A model generated the notes under the pieces. It ran no database searches. It saw only the letters and a list, made by a program, of their open reading frames with translations, and was not told the DNA's origin. Source: an uncultured Lachnospiraceae bacterium (GTDB taxonomy: Bacteria > Bacillota > Clostridia > Lachnospirales > Lachnospiraceae). From it: a stretch of DNA of 64,000 bases. The DNA lies in the NCBI GenBank assembly GCA_910588405.1, contig CAJUPT010000001.1, positions 62,001-126,000 of the forward strand. The letters are read 5' to 3'. The number at the start of each line of letters is the position of its first letter. The stretch's first letter is position 1. A program made the position numbers and the translations under genes. Below, piece by piece: positions 53,091 to 63,434 of the stretch.

Positions 53091-54757
53091 TCTTTAACCG
53101 CTCCCATGATGGACCTATTTTCCCACCACTGGATTAATGCTACTTTCTTTTCCATCCACCCAATAATTTCTGACAGCTGCACAATCTTGTATGGACATCG
53201 TTTTTCCAAATATGCCTTTAATTCGTATTCTTCTTTTGCAACTGTAATAATAACAGCATCTACGCTTTCCAAATCATCCTCCGGCCTCACCATTTTAATC
53301 GAATCTTCCAGAGAACCGCTATCCTTATCTATGGCATAAGAAACTACTATTCCTCCGTTTTCCAACTCATCATATACACAACAGCCTAAATATCCCATGC
53401 CATAAATAGCAACCTGCATCAAATAATTTTTTTTACAGTAAGCATCTAAAGAATATCCCTGCTGCTTTAACCGCAGCCACCGTTCAAACAGCAGTGCCTG
53501 TTTTCGCCACCCATTGCCTGTCCCTAGCTTGATTTCTGCCTTACTCCCATAATTACCCGACAACCGCTCATAACGGTAATCCATGTCCCGTATTAACTCT
53601 TTAAAACCACATCTCTTTTTACTCAGAACTCTTTCATATTGTTCCAAAACTTTTTTTGCATACCCTTTAAAGTCAAAGAAAGACATCGCAAATTCCTGCG
53701 CTTTTTTTCTCATTTCGAATGCTGTTTCTGCCGATGCGCTCATGGCTTTTTTCATTACAGAAGCCAGATCCGACGGTTTCCCCTGTTGATACAGATATCC
53801 GCGTTCCCCCTTTTCCCCTATTATCTCCATGGTTCCTCCCGTATTCGCTCCAATGACAATATGGCCGGCCAGCATTGCTTCAACGGTTACTCGTCCTAAC
53901 GCTTCCATTTTAGAAGTTGTTAAAGAGAAACCACAGCAGGCTCTTAATGCCGACAAATCTTTTTGAGGAGGTAGTACAAAAATATATTCCTGCAATCCCT
54001 TCTCTCTGATATAGTGCTGCAACCCCCATACATATTTTTTCTTTCCGCCTCCTGCCAGAATCAAACGGGGGCTTTTCTCTCCGGACCGAATCAGTATCTC
54101 CATAGCTCGAACCGCCTCCCATTGTCCCTTGCCAGAATCCATATATCCTGCCAGTAAAAATGTATCAATGTCATTTGCGACTTCTGTAAGATCTCTTTTA
54201 TATCGATCCGTGTCAAATCCGTCATAAATCTGTGTTGAAAGCAAACCATATTTTTCACTGAATGATTTCCTTATGCAATCAGAAATAGAGATAAATCCCC
54301 CCGATTGTTCAAACAACTTGCAGGTCCAGTCCCTGTCATATAACTCTGTGGAGAAATCTTCTTCCAAAAATTCTCTCACATGCCATATATGTGGGATTCC
54401 TTTTATAAGCGCTGCCATCGCGCCCACATTCACTACAATAGAATTCGTATGAATTAGCTGAGTTCCCTCTGTTTCAGCAATATCTGCAATCTTCATCGCC
54501 GCCTGGTAATTATTAACGAAGATATCGTCAGCAATTGACTGCGTATATTTTCCTATTGCTCCATACGCCAAAACAAAAGGAACTATATAATAAACAATTT
54601 CTCGTTCTTTTAATAAACCCTCTGCCACCCCTTCACTGGGTAATATAACAACGGGAGAAACATACTCTCTCAAACTAACGATCATGTCCAGCATCGACTG
54701 CATAGCGCCGCCCACTCCCGCTTCATTAGACACATACAATACTTTCAATCGGTTCAT
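53087..54757 (-). CDS. family 4 glycosyltransferase with Rossmann tail
   Basis: This is a 556-residue protein. Residues 1-390 are a GT-B/GT4 enzyme: VLYVSNEAGVGGAMQSM, HIWHVREFLE, FLLAGYMDSGKGQWEA, ILAGGGKKK, and the EALGRVTVEAMLAGH donor motif. A helical link (FERWLRLKQQGYSLDAY) leads to the Rossmann-like domain with YGMG at 452-455 and IDKDSG after it. The link and tail repeat in 44530, 48424 and 55719. It probably adds a hexose to a growing glycan; the donor is unknown. Confidence 0.83.
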   Translation of the reverse strand: MNRLKVLYVSNEAGVGGAMQSMLDMIVSLREYVSPVVILPSEGVAEGLLKEREIVYYIVPFVLAYGAIGKYTQSIADDIFVNNYQAAMKIADIAETEGTQLIHTNSIVVNVGAMAALIKGIPHIWHVREFLEEDFSTELYDRDWTCKLFEQSGGFISISDCIRKSFSEKYGLLSTQIYDGFDTDRYKRDLTEVANDIDTFLLAGYMDSGKGQWEAVRAMEILIRSGEKSPRLILAGGGKKKYVWGLQHYIREKGLQEYIFVLPPQKDLSALRACCGFSLTTSKMEALGRVTVEAMLAGHIVIGANTGGTMEIIGEKGERGYLYQQGKPSDLASVMKKAMSASAETAFEMRKKAQEFAMSFFDFKGYAKKVLEQYERVLSKKRCGFKELIRDMDYRYERLSGNYGSKAEIKLGTGNGWRKQALLFERWLRLKQQGYSLDAYCKKNYLMQVAIYGMGYLGCCVYDELENGGIVVSYAIDKDSGSLEDSIKMVRPEDDLESVDAVIITVAKEEYELKAYLEKRCPYKIVQLSEIIGWMEKKVALIQWWENRSIMGAVKE

Positions 54758-54772
54758 TAAGATTTTCTCCTT

Positions 54773-55702
54773 TTATACAACAACCCCTTTTGTGTTCGCT
54801 GTTCTTTTGATTACATCGCGCTCTATGTCGTGCATTAATAATTCAATCAGATTATAGATAACAGCATTTTTTCCATACACAGCATGATTATTAACAATCT
54901 CCCACAGTTCATTTTGCTTCAATGAAAAATTCAAAGTAAACGTATCCCTTTTTTGGGATGCATGTGTAACAAAACATATCTTTTTATTATATTGCTTCAA
55001 GTCCAGAAATTGTTCTTCTATCCGAATATCTTCCGTATACATCTCGACCAGCAAATTTCCCCAATTGATCTTATCACGCCGTCTCAGCCAATTGGATATA
55101 GCCGTATCCGGCTCTGTATCATGATTGCATTGGATTCTCACATCATCCAGCAGTAATACTGGATACTCCTTTTTACTGTGAATATCCACATTCATCGTAT
55201 CAAAATGAGGCTCACACCCCATATAGTATTCTAGCCTTTTCAATAATTTGATATAGTCTTCATCCCAGACTGCAAGATTTTTAAACGGAGACAGGCATTC
55301 CAGTCCCAAAGTCCGATAAACAATCCCCCCCCCCCAGCAATTGTTGGAAATAATGCTTAATCTGCTTTTTTTCAAATGTATATACGTTTCGAAATTCAGG
55401 TTTGGTATCTCCAAAACCCTAAAAGGTATAATACAATCCCGTTCGACATTAGCATATGTCATTACATCGTTTACTACATCCGTAAAGTCCGTCTGGTTCA
55501 TTACAACAACATAATCAAACGATACCTCGTTTAGATTCCTCTTATCAAAGATTTTCCATCCGTCCAAATACCGGCAGTCCGGCACTTCACTCGCTGTTAC
55601 CGCCTCTATGGCAATCGCTTCTATGGACTCAAAGTACCTCAGAGTGTTTACTAAGCGATTATATATTTTTCCCAACCCCCATACGCATATTTTGTATCGC
55701 AT
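54773..55702 (-). CDS. DUF1919 protein with N-terminal Rossmann domain; contains G11 tract
   Basis: This is a 309-residue protein. Residues 1-105 are a Rossmann-like domain beginning YKICVWGLGKIYNRL. From about 110 a DUF1919 domain follows (SIISNNCWGGGIVYRTLG, then FKNLAVWDEDYIKL, YPVLLLDDV), a family found in exopolysaccharide loci with unproven function. The codons for WGGG are made by an uninterrupted run of 11 G on the coding strand (55325-55335). Gain or loss of one G would truncate the protein, so expression may be phase-variable; the frame is open as sequenced. It is 16 bases from its upstream and 15 from its downstream neighbour. Confidence 0.77.
   Translation of the reverse strand: MRYKICVWGLGKIYNRLVNTLRYFESIEAIAIEAVTASEVPDCRYLDGWKIFDKRNLNEVSFDYVVVMNQTDFTDVVNDVMTYANVERDCIIPFRVLEIPNLNFETYIHLKKSRLSIISNNCWGGGIVYRTLGLECLSPFKNLAVWDEDYIKLLKRLEYYMGCEPHFDTMNVDIHSKKEYPVLLLDDVRIQCNHDTEPDTAISNWLRRRDKINWGNLLVEMYTEDIRIEEQFLDLKQYNKKICFVTHASQKRDTFTLNFSLKQNELWEIVNNHAVYGKNAVIYNLIELLMHDIERDVIKRTANTKGVVV
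55325..55335 (-). repeat. G11 homopolymer inside the DUF1919 gene
   Basis: Eleven C on the plus strand, eleven G on the coding strand, in an otherwise AT-rich gene. It encodes W-G-G-G at the start of the DUF1919 domain. Confidence 0.85.
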
Positions 55703-55718
55703 ATGTTCTCTCCTCCAG

Positions 55719-57263
55719 CTACCAGCCGCATTTATTATTGCTGAGAACGGTCTGTATTATTTCCTCCAGAGAAATGACATTCTTCACTCCTCTTTTTTTT
55801 AATTGTCCGGATATTTCATGATACGCATATGTTACGGTAACAACAATCATATCCACCTCAGGCAAATCCCCCTCTGGCCGGTACAGAGCAATTCCCTTTC
55901 TGTTAAAACCTGTTTCCCGATCAATAATACCCTTAATCTCTATCCCGCTGTCTTTCAATTCAAAATATAAGTGTTTTCCCAACAGTCCAATACCGTATAT
56001 GGCAATGGAACGAATCCTCCGTTCCTGGAAATAACCCTTTAACTCAATACCCTGCTCTTTTAATGTAAGCCAATCGTTCAGAATTATCCAATAGCTTCTA
56101 TATCGTCTGCTCAATTCTTTATACTCTTCCGCCTCCTTCTTATCTTTACTAGCCTGCATCCAAGAAAGCGGCTTATATTTCTCTAAATACTCTACATAAT
56201 GTTTCTTAGCATACGTAACGCCTTCCAAAAAAGCATACCCGTTTTTTTTATCCGGCTCCAGATACATCCCCTCTCCCCATTCATTCCATGCATTGATAAA
56301 AGTAATATCACAGCCGTTCGACATGTTTTTAGCAATTAATTCCGACAAATATTTTTGAAACAACTCAGGCCTTGCATTCTCAACCACCCAGCCCTTTTGT
56401 CCATTTCTTGGAGTATCATCTCGGTCAACAAACCCCTGTATACTTATTCGTTTTTCTTCTGTCGAATAACATAAAATCTCGTCCCATACATTGGAATAAT
56501 CACAGCGAAAAGTCTCCTCCTGGCTTTTACTTGATTTCTTCAACATTTTCAGCGCATGACCCGGTTCACTTAGAAGAACCATATCTATCGCATCGGAACT
56601 GTACTTAACATTGGCGCCAATAAGATATATACCGGAAAAGCCCGCTTCCTCAGCCTGTTTCCTCCAGACATCCATCATTTCCTGCAGGCAGTACATATCC
56701 GAAACCTTATATATCATAAACACCGGCTTATTTTCTATTTTTATATATCGTTCATCTTTAAAAAAATCCAGCAGATAATCAAAATGCTTTCTCCAGTCCT
56801 CCTCTGTTCCGTAATATTGTTCAAGTAATAATCCATTATTATCATCCTGCTGTTCTGGTTCCTGTTTTACAGACCATGCATTCGTATTTTTCAATCCGCT
56901 CCATGTACGAGCCCATGACTCATTTGCCCAACAAAAACAAAAAAGCATATCTACATCTGCCCATTTTAATAAATTCTGTGCGGGTTTTTCTAAGACTTGA
57001 CGTCCCTCTTTAAACCAGTAATGATAAATACACTGGCCGTCTATTCCATATTTCCTCATCAAATTTGCTTGCCATTGCATTGTTTTCTTATCAAGAAGAT
57101 TATAATAATTATTGTTTAAAGGAACTCTCGGCTGATAATGTCCATCAAACAAAGCGACAGCCTGTTTTACCGCCGTCCACTCTGTAAACCCTTCGCCCCA
57201 CCACTCATCATTTTCTTTAACTCTATAAAATTGGGGTAAATACATTGATATAATTTTTACCAT
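55719..57263 (-). CDS. WbsX/GH99-like protein with Rossmann tail
   Basis: This is a 514-residue protein. Residues 1-350 match the WbsX-like family (glycoside hydrolase 99-like fold) found in O-antigen and capsule loci: IISMYLPQFYRVKENDEWWG, EGFTEWTAV, HYQPRVPL, YHYWFKEGRQVLEKP, FCWANESWARTWSG and INAWNEWGEG. The tail begins with a helical link (NDWLTLKEQGIELKGYF) and the Rossmann-like domain with YGIG at 423-426, ending SLEEIIQTVL. It probably acts on a glycan intermediate; transferase or hydrolase activity is not settled for this family. It is the first gene downstream of an AT-rich gap and the pseudogene pair. Confidence 0.8.
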   Translation of the reverse strand: MVKIISMYLPQFYRVKENDEWWGEGFTEWTAVKQAVALFDGHYQPRVPLNNNYYNLLDKKTMQWQANLMRKYGIDGQCIYHYWFKEGRQVLEKPAQNLLKWADVDMLFCFCWANESWARTWSGLKNTNAWSVKQEPEQQDDNNGLLLEQYYGTEEDWRKHFDYLLDFFKDERYIKIENKPVFMIYKVSDMYCLQEMMDVWRKQAEEAGFSGIYLIGANVKYSSDAIDMVLLSEPGHALKMLKKSSKSQEETFRCDYSNVWDEILCYSTEEKRISIQGFVDRDDTPRNGQKGWVVENARPELFQKYLSELIAKNMSNGCDITFINAWNEWGEGMYLEPDKKNGYAFLEGVTYAKKHYVEYLEKYKPLSWMQASKDKKEAEEYKELSRRYRSYWIILNDWLTLKEQGIELKGYFQERRIRSIAIYGIGLLGKHLYFELKDSGIEIKGIIDRETGFNRKGIALYRPEGDLPEVDMIVVTVTYAYHEISGQLKKRGVKNVISLEEIIQTVLSNNKCGW

Positions 57264-57493
57264 ATCTATAAGCCCTACTTTCCTTTAAAAATATTGACTT
57301 AAAACCACTTTTATTTATCAATTGATTATTTTTCAAACTTCTTTTATTCGTAATCTCGTTTACAAAAACATCATTGTTTCTCCAAACAGATTAATAACTT
57401 AAATTCACCTTTTTTATATTTATATAATAAAATATATACACTTATATATAAACAATATCTCTGATTTCTAAAACACCTTCTGTCTATCCCTTC

Positions 57494-59187
57494 TCACCCA
57501 ATCAAAACCTTCTTCCCTTCAAATACAACCCCACACCTCTGAATCCTTCCATCTTCAATCCCTCTCTGCCTAATACCAGCCGCATACCCTTTTACCTCAA
57601 TCTGCTCCAGTGCATTTCGTAAAGTATCCTCCAAATTTTGCTCTTTCTTTGGATCCCTCACCTTAAACTCTATCAAAACCGCATCATCCTCCATATTCTA
57701 CGGCTCTAATTGTACATCATACCGTCCAAAACCACTCTCCCGGTTCGACGTAATCACATATCTCCCATTAAGCTCCACAAGCAGCCCCAAAACGAAACCA
57801 TGATAGAAACGCTCCGGCTCCGACCGTCGGGAAACCCTTTTACCCGTATCAAAGCTGCTGAAGATTTCTTCCGCCACCCGGTTCATGTAGAGGTTCATTT
57901 CCTCTACGTCTCCTTGCAGCAAAGCTTTAATAAAATCATTATAATCTGCATTCAACATGCCGAACCAGCCCCGGATCATACCCTGGAACATGGTTTTCAC
58001 CTCAAAATTCGTGATGGTCAGCTCATAATCCTGCACCATTCGCCAAACTGTGTCATCTTCTCATCATAATGAACCACTTTCAAATAACCGCTAGCCAATA
58101 AAAGGCTCCAAACTGCACTTTCATTGCCATCTAACTGATCATAGACCAACTGCTTGTCAATGCTGACATGGAAGGATTCTCCTTTTAATAAATCTTCCAT
58201 ACGCATTTTAATCGCAGGACTGCCCTCCCGGATCAACTTCCCCACCAGGCTGTTGCTGCTGGTATTTGCCCAGTAAGCAGCGAATTTTCTCTTGTCCAGA
58301 TAATTTAGAATCGACCAAGGATTAAAAATCTCGCTCTGTTTGCTAAACGTAAAGCCGTCATACCAGCCTTTCACCTGCTCACACTTATCCGAAAGCCCAT
58401 ATTCCTCCAGCGCATCCCACACCTCATCCTCGGTAAAGCCAAAGGAGTCCTCATATTTTTCCGCTGTCGTCGTCACTACCTTCTAGTTATTTAGATCAGA
58501 AAAGAACGATTCTCTACTGACTCTGGTAATCCCGGTCATAATCGCGCGATACAGATATGAATTTGTCTTAAATGTTGAGTTAAAAAGGTTGCGGATAAAG
58601 CCGACCATCTCATGCCAATAACCTCCTACATAAGCCTCCTGCATGGGAGTGTCATATTCATCCAGCAGAATAATAACTTTTTTATGATAATACCGGTACA
58701 GATACTCCGACAAGGCATTCAGAGAATCCGCGGCAATATAATCCTCCATGGTCGCGGATACTTCCCTGTATTGTTTCTTTTCATCCTCATTCAGACAATC
58801 TGCTGCCAAAAGAAAACCAAATTTATTATACAGTTTTTTTATTGTCTGGCAGATCATCTTTCTGGCATTCTGGAAAGATGTCGTTTTTATATTGGCAAAG
58901 CTCAGGCTGATTACCAGATATGTTCTCTGCAGCTTCCGGTATTTCTCGTCCTGCCATATGGACAGCCCCTCAAAAAGGTTGCCCTGTCTGTCATATTCTA
59001 TCGAAAAAAAGCGTTCTGTCATACTAATCAGCAAGGTTTTCCCGAAACGACGGGGACGGGTAATCAGGGTTACTATATCCCTGTTTTCCCACCACTCTCG
59101 AATAAACATTGTTTTGTCCACATAAAAATCATTGTTTATAATAATATTTTCAAAGTTTTGATTGCCAATGCCGACTGCCCTTGCCAT
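57494..59187 (-). pseudogene. decayed AAA-ATPase-like / PD-(D/E)XK protein (copy 1)
   Basis: A single ancestral gene is broken into four frames. Starting MARAVGIGNQNFENII, it has the family's FYVDKT, TLITRPRRFGKT P-loop-like segment, LLDEYDTPMQEAYVGGYW, SFGFTEDEV, and at the C-terminus GFVLGLLVELNGRYVITSNR, VLIEFKVRD and YAAGI of the PD-(D/E)XK part. Lesions: a TAG at 58483, a frame change near 58035, and a TAG at 57695. Comparison with copy 2 shows the replaced codons. These proteins are common in gut clostridia with unknown role. It interrupts the glycan locus; the gap before it (57264-57493) is AT-rich and empty. Confidence 0.85.
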
Positions 59188-59341
59188 ATCTGCGCATCCC
59201 CTCTGATACAAAAATTCACAAGCTTATTCTTTCATAACCAGCTTAATATATTTCTATACTAAATTATAGCATTCGCCCATCATTCTTTCAATCACAAAAG
59301 TTCCATTCACTGATCACCTTTTCAATCCAACCCATTTGCCC

Positions 59342-61027
59342 TCACCCAATCAAAACTTTCTTTCCTTCAAACGCAAACCCATACTTCCGAATCCGCCTGT
59401 CCTTTATTCCTCTCTGCCTGAGCCCGGCCGCATACCCTTTTGTCTCAATTTGCTCCAGCGCGTTTCGTAAAGTATCCTCCAAATCTTGTTCTTTTTTCGG
59501 ATTCCTCACCTTAAATTCGATCAGAATCGCATCATCCTCCGTACTCTGCGGCTCCAGCTGTACATCATAACGCCCAAAGCCGCTCTCTCGGTTTGATGTG
59601 ATCACATATCTGCCATTCAGCTCCACAAGCAGGCCCAAGACAAAGCCATGGTAGAATCGCTCCGGTTCCGACCGTCGCGAAACTCTCATGCCCGTATCAA
59701 AGCTGCTGAAGATTTCTTCCGCCACCCGGTTCATGTAGACGTTCAATCCATCTATATCCCCTTGCAGCAATGTTTTAATAAAATCATTATAGTCCGCATT
59801 CGACATGCCAAACCAACCCCGAACCATGCCCTGGAACATGGTCTTCACCTCAAAATTCGTGATGGCCAGCTCATAATCCTGCACCCATTCGCCGAACTGT
59901 GTCATTTTCTCCTCATAGCAAACCACTTTCAAATAACCACTGGCCAGTAAAAGGCTCCAAACCGCACTTTCATTACCGTCTAACTGGTCATAGACCAGCT
60001 GCTCATCAATTTGGGCATGAAAAGAATTTCCTTTCAGCAAATCTTCCATACGCATTTTAATCCCCGAACTACTCTCCCGAATCAGCTTTCCCACCAGGCT
60101 ATTACTACTGGTGTTCGCCCAATATGCCGCAAATTTTTCGCTTTTCAGATAATTCAGGATTAACCAGGGATTATATATCCCTTTAAACCTGCCAAAAGCA
60201 AAGCCGTCATACCATGCCTTTACGTTCGGCTCATTTTCCGAAAGACCGTATTCCTCCAGCGCCGCCGTCACTTCTCCTTGTGTAAACCCAAAAGAATCCG
60301 CATATGCATCAGACGTAGTCGTTACCACAACCAGGTTATTCAGATCAGAAGAAAACGATTCCCTGCTGACCCTGGTGATCACGGTCATAATGGCACGATC
60401 CAGATATGGGTTCGTCTTGAAGGTCGAATTAAAAAGACTGCGGATAAAACCAGCTATCTCATTCCAGTAGCCCCCTACATAAGCCTCTTGCATAGGAGTA
60501 TCATACTCGTCCAAAAGAATAATAACCTTTTTCCGTAATAACGGGACAAATAGCCGGACAGAGATTTCAGGGAAAGCGTCGCCACATAATCCGGCATATC
60601 CGGCGATACCTTTTGAAAAAAATCCTTTTCCGAGCCTTCCAGGCCATTCTCAAGAAACATATATTTATGATATAAATCTGTAATGATCTGACAAATTTTC
60701 TTCCGAGCGCCTTTAAAATCACCCTCTTTAATATCCGCAAAACTCAGACTAATCACGGGATATGCCCCCTGAAGCTGCCGATATTCCTCATCCTGCCATA
60801 TGGACAGACCTTCGAAAACGCTTCCCTGTCCGTCATATTCTATCGAAAAAAAGCGCTCAACCATACTAATCAGCAGCGTCTTCCCAAAACGAGGGGGACG
60901 GGTAATCAGAGTCACTACGTCTCTGTTTTCCCACCATTCCCGGATAAACATAGTTTTCCACATAGAAATCATTGTGAATAATAATATTTTCAAAGTTCTG
61001 ATTGCCAATACCGACTGTCCGCGCCAT
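59342..61027 (-). pseudogene. decayed AAA-ATPase-like / PD-(D/E)XK protein (copy 2)
   Basis: A tandem paralogue of copy 1 with the same domains. The ATG at 61027 (MARTVGIGNQNFENII) runs into a frameshift at about 60955, where copy 1 has FYVDKTMFIREWW. A second frameshift lies in an A5 run at about 60532, where KKVIILLDEYD should follow. The remaining 390-codon frame (59342-60514) is intact and includes VVVTTTSDAYADSFGF and the nuclease-like end. Both frameshifts look like single-base losses. The pair arose by tandem duplication before decay, since the lesions are different. Confidence 0.85.
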
Positions 61028-61168
61028 AATGATATACTCTGCCTTTCCTGTAAAAATAAAGTCAGCATATTTTCTAACTCCAAATTAGAATCGCCTAATA
61101 TATATTTTCTTACAGTATAGCAGATTGCGACTTACACTGCAATATTCGGATATTCTTTACACCTACTT

Positions 61169-62260
61169 TTAATCATACACAGCAAAATCCTCCAATTTGG
61201 CTTTTTTTCCACAAACACTCCATTTAATTTCATTTCGTACACAATGTTTACATAAAGGAACATCTTTTTTCAATAAATTCAGCAAATTTTCTCCTGCTAT
61301 ATTTTCTTTTAATTCAATGATCCCATCCTCTGGCAAGTCAGTATGGTAATAATAATTAAAATAAGAAATATACATTAATTGTGGACATCTGGCAATTTTC
61401 CCATTCCATATAGTGACACACCCGTTGCTTATACATGCTTGCGGAAACTTACTATGAGTGCTTAAAGATAGCGGAAGATTAAAACTTTCTTTTGATGTCC
61501 CTTTTCGTATTTCATACAATATTTGATAATGATCTAAAACCCTGCAAATATCATGAATTTTAGCACAAGTGGGTTTGTATTCAGAAATGCTGACCCATAC
61601 TTGATTATCCCTGATGCATTGCAAAATTTTTTCAGGCAAACGTTCAATCAACAGTCCATTCGTTACAATATATAGTTGTGTATCTGGTAAAATTGTCCGA
61701 ATTCCACAGATATATCGGTCTATTTCAGGGTTTAAAAAGGGTTCTCCTCCCAAAATATAGAAACGCACAATATGAGAGAACTTTTCCTTTAACCTTTTCA
61801 CATCGTACATCCTTAAATTCAAGTCAGGTAAATCATCCGGAAATATAGGCGAAAAATGGGCGCACCCCCTACAGTTCAAATTGCAGGAATCTATGATGTG
61901 CATTTCGACCTGTGGCAATACGCTTCCACCCCACTTCTCACAAGAAATACACTGCTCCGCAAAAATGTCCTCGATGCGTAAAGCATCTTTTTTATAATGA
62001 AACCATACAATATCTTTGAAACCTTTTTCTTTTAGCTCCTGGTATATCTCCACAGCAATTGTTAAATTAGCAATGGCAATGATAATCCTTCCTGTAAAAT
62101 CTCCAACATCCTTCAGCTTAAATATAGGATAACCACAGTATTCCTCGTTTTTTTCTCGATCAATAAAACCAGTGATTTGATAATCTGTTACATAATCATT
62201 TTTTAGCAATTTCAAAAAAATTTTTCCATTATTCCCTGCTCCATAAATTAAAAGTTTCAT
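61169..62260 (-). CDS. radical SAM protein with N-terminal Rossmann domain
   Basis: This is a 363-residue protein. Residues 1-95 are the locus-type Rossmann-like domain (LLIYGAGNNGKIFL, then GFIDREKN). Residues about 115-330 are a radical SAM core: CNLNCRGC with C126-X3-C130-X2-C133 and LGGEPFLNPE as the AdoMet site. The C-terminal cysteines (CPQ, CKHC, CGKK) look like a reduced SPASM-type auxiliary site. Radical SAM enzymes of this class modify peptides, sugars or cofactors; the target here is unknown. It is 14 bases from the GT2 gene before it and may work on the same glycan. Confidence 0.8.
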   Translation of the reverse strand: MKLLIYGAGNNGKIFLKLLKNDYVTDYQITGFIDREKNEEYCGYPIFKLKDVGDFTGRIIIAIANLTIAVEIYQELKEKGFKDIVWFHYKKDALRIEDIFAEQCISCEKWGGSVLPQVEMHIIDSCNLNCRGCAHFSPIFPDDLPDLNLRMYDVKRLKEKFSHIVRFYILGGEPFLNPEIDRYICGIRTILPDTQLYIVTNGLLIERLPEKILQCIRDNQVWVSISEYKPTCAKIHDICRVLDHYQILYEIRKGTSKESFNLPLSLSTHSKFPQACISNGCVTIWNGKIARCPQLMYISYFNYYYHTDLPEDGIIELKENIAGENLLNLLKKDVPLCKHCVRNEIKWSVCGKKAKLEDFAVYD

Positions 62261-62274
62261 TATCTTCACCAGCC

Positions 62275-63294
62275 TTATCTTTTTTTATAATCAAACAGAT
62301 TCTTAAACTCTATAACTTGTTTTGCGATTTTTGTCCTGCATACATGGCTCATTTCATCATAATAATCGATTTCCATTTTTCTCCCCTGCTTCAACAATTC
62401 TTGCAAAATTTCATATAACTGTACTAATTCATCCAAAGAATCACATTTTCCATTGAATTCAGCCAATACTTTGTTCACCAATGTCAGAGATGCCTCATTC
62501 AACCGAAAACCACTTGCATACAAAGAATCTCTTTGAAGTTGTGCATAAACCTTTGCCCGCTCCTCCTTAAAGTTTTCTGTCATTTTTTTTGTAGTATTGT
62601 TCTCGTGCATTCTGTGCCTTAAGACAAAGTCCTTTATGGTTGACAAATTTCCCACTTTAGAACTTTCCATATAAAACCGGAAGTCCTGCATTCCATAACA
62701 TCCATCATGATACAGTAAACGATTTTTTACAATAAAATTCTTCCGGATCATTGCTGTACTATTCATAAAATCCATACAATTAAAAAGAAGCATAGCTTTT
62801 ATATATCGGGGATTATATCTGGGAACCGCTGCATAATCTATTAATTCTCCTTGAGAATCAATATAAGTTGTCCGACCTCCTAAGATATCAATCTCTAAAT
62901 GCCGTTCCAAATAATTCACTTGCAACTCTAATCGCTTCTTTTCTGCAATATCGTCATCATCAAGCAACGCAACATATTTGCCATGACATTCATCAATACC
63001 TCTGTTTGTAGAAGCCGCAATTCCCCTGTTGTATCCATTACAATAAACCTTAATCCGATCATCCTCATAAGACCGAATCACATCCATACTCCTATCAGTG
63101 GAAGCGTCCTCAATAATAATCAATTCCCAGTTCTCATATGTCTGATATAAAATAGACTCTATTGCCTGTCCTATATATGATTCAGCATTATACGATGGCA
63201 TAATTACACTAACTAACGGTTCCAAAATTTTTTTATACCCTTCTCGACATTGTTTCATCATCGTATTGTTCCATAATGTCAATTCAGATCTCAA
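62275..63294 (-). CDS. family 2 glycosyltransferase without Rossmann domain
   Basis: This is a GT2 enzyme of up to 339 residues: VSVIMPSYNAESYIGQAIES, IIEDASTDRSMDVI, RGIAASTNRGID, VALLDDDDIAEKKR as the DxD-type site, and GMQDFRFYMES in the acceptor part. The start is uncertain. The frame opens with a TTG at 63294, and an ATG pair at 63261/63258 lies near the core; no clear ribosome-binding site was seen. Unlike its neighbours it has no Rossmann-like domain. It probably transfers a sugar to a lipid- or glycan-linked acceptor. Confidence 0.8.
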   Translation of the reverse strand: MRSELTLWNNTMMKQCREGYKKILEPLVSVIMPSYNAESYIGQAIESILYQTYENWELIIIEDASTDRSMDVIRSYEDDRIKVYCNGYNRGIAASTNRGIDECHGKYVALLDDDDIAEKKRLELQVNYLERHLEIDILGGRTTYIDSQGELIDYAAVPRYNPRYIKAMLLFNCMDFMNSTAMIRKNFIVKNRLLYHDGCYGMQDFRFYMESSKVGNLSTIKDFVLRHRMHENNTTKKMTENFKEERAKVYAQLQRDSLYASGFRLNEASLTLVNKVLAEFNGKCDSLDELVQLYEILQELLKQGRKMEIDYYDEMSHVCRTKIAKQVIEFKNLFDYKKR

Positions 63295-63434
63295 ATAGCT
63301 TTGTACATTGTAAACTATTATATGTTTTCTGTATAATAATACACTTTCTCAAAATATCTTTGTTACATTAAATCTTGTTTTCTATTCTTCAAAATTATTA
63401 TTTTGTAACTCATCGACATATCCCCTTAGTTTAT

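Noticed and set aside
57264..57493. Possible promoter or leader RNA upstream of the WbsX-like gene
   Set aside because: The stretch is so AT-rich that many -10-like hexamers occur; no convincing -35/-10 pair or conserved structure could be chosen.
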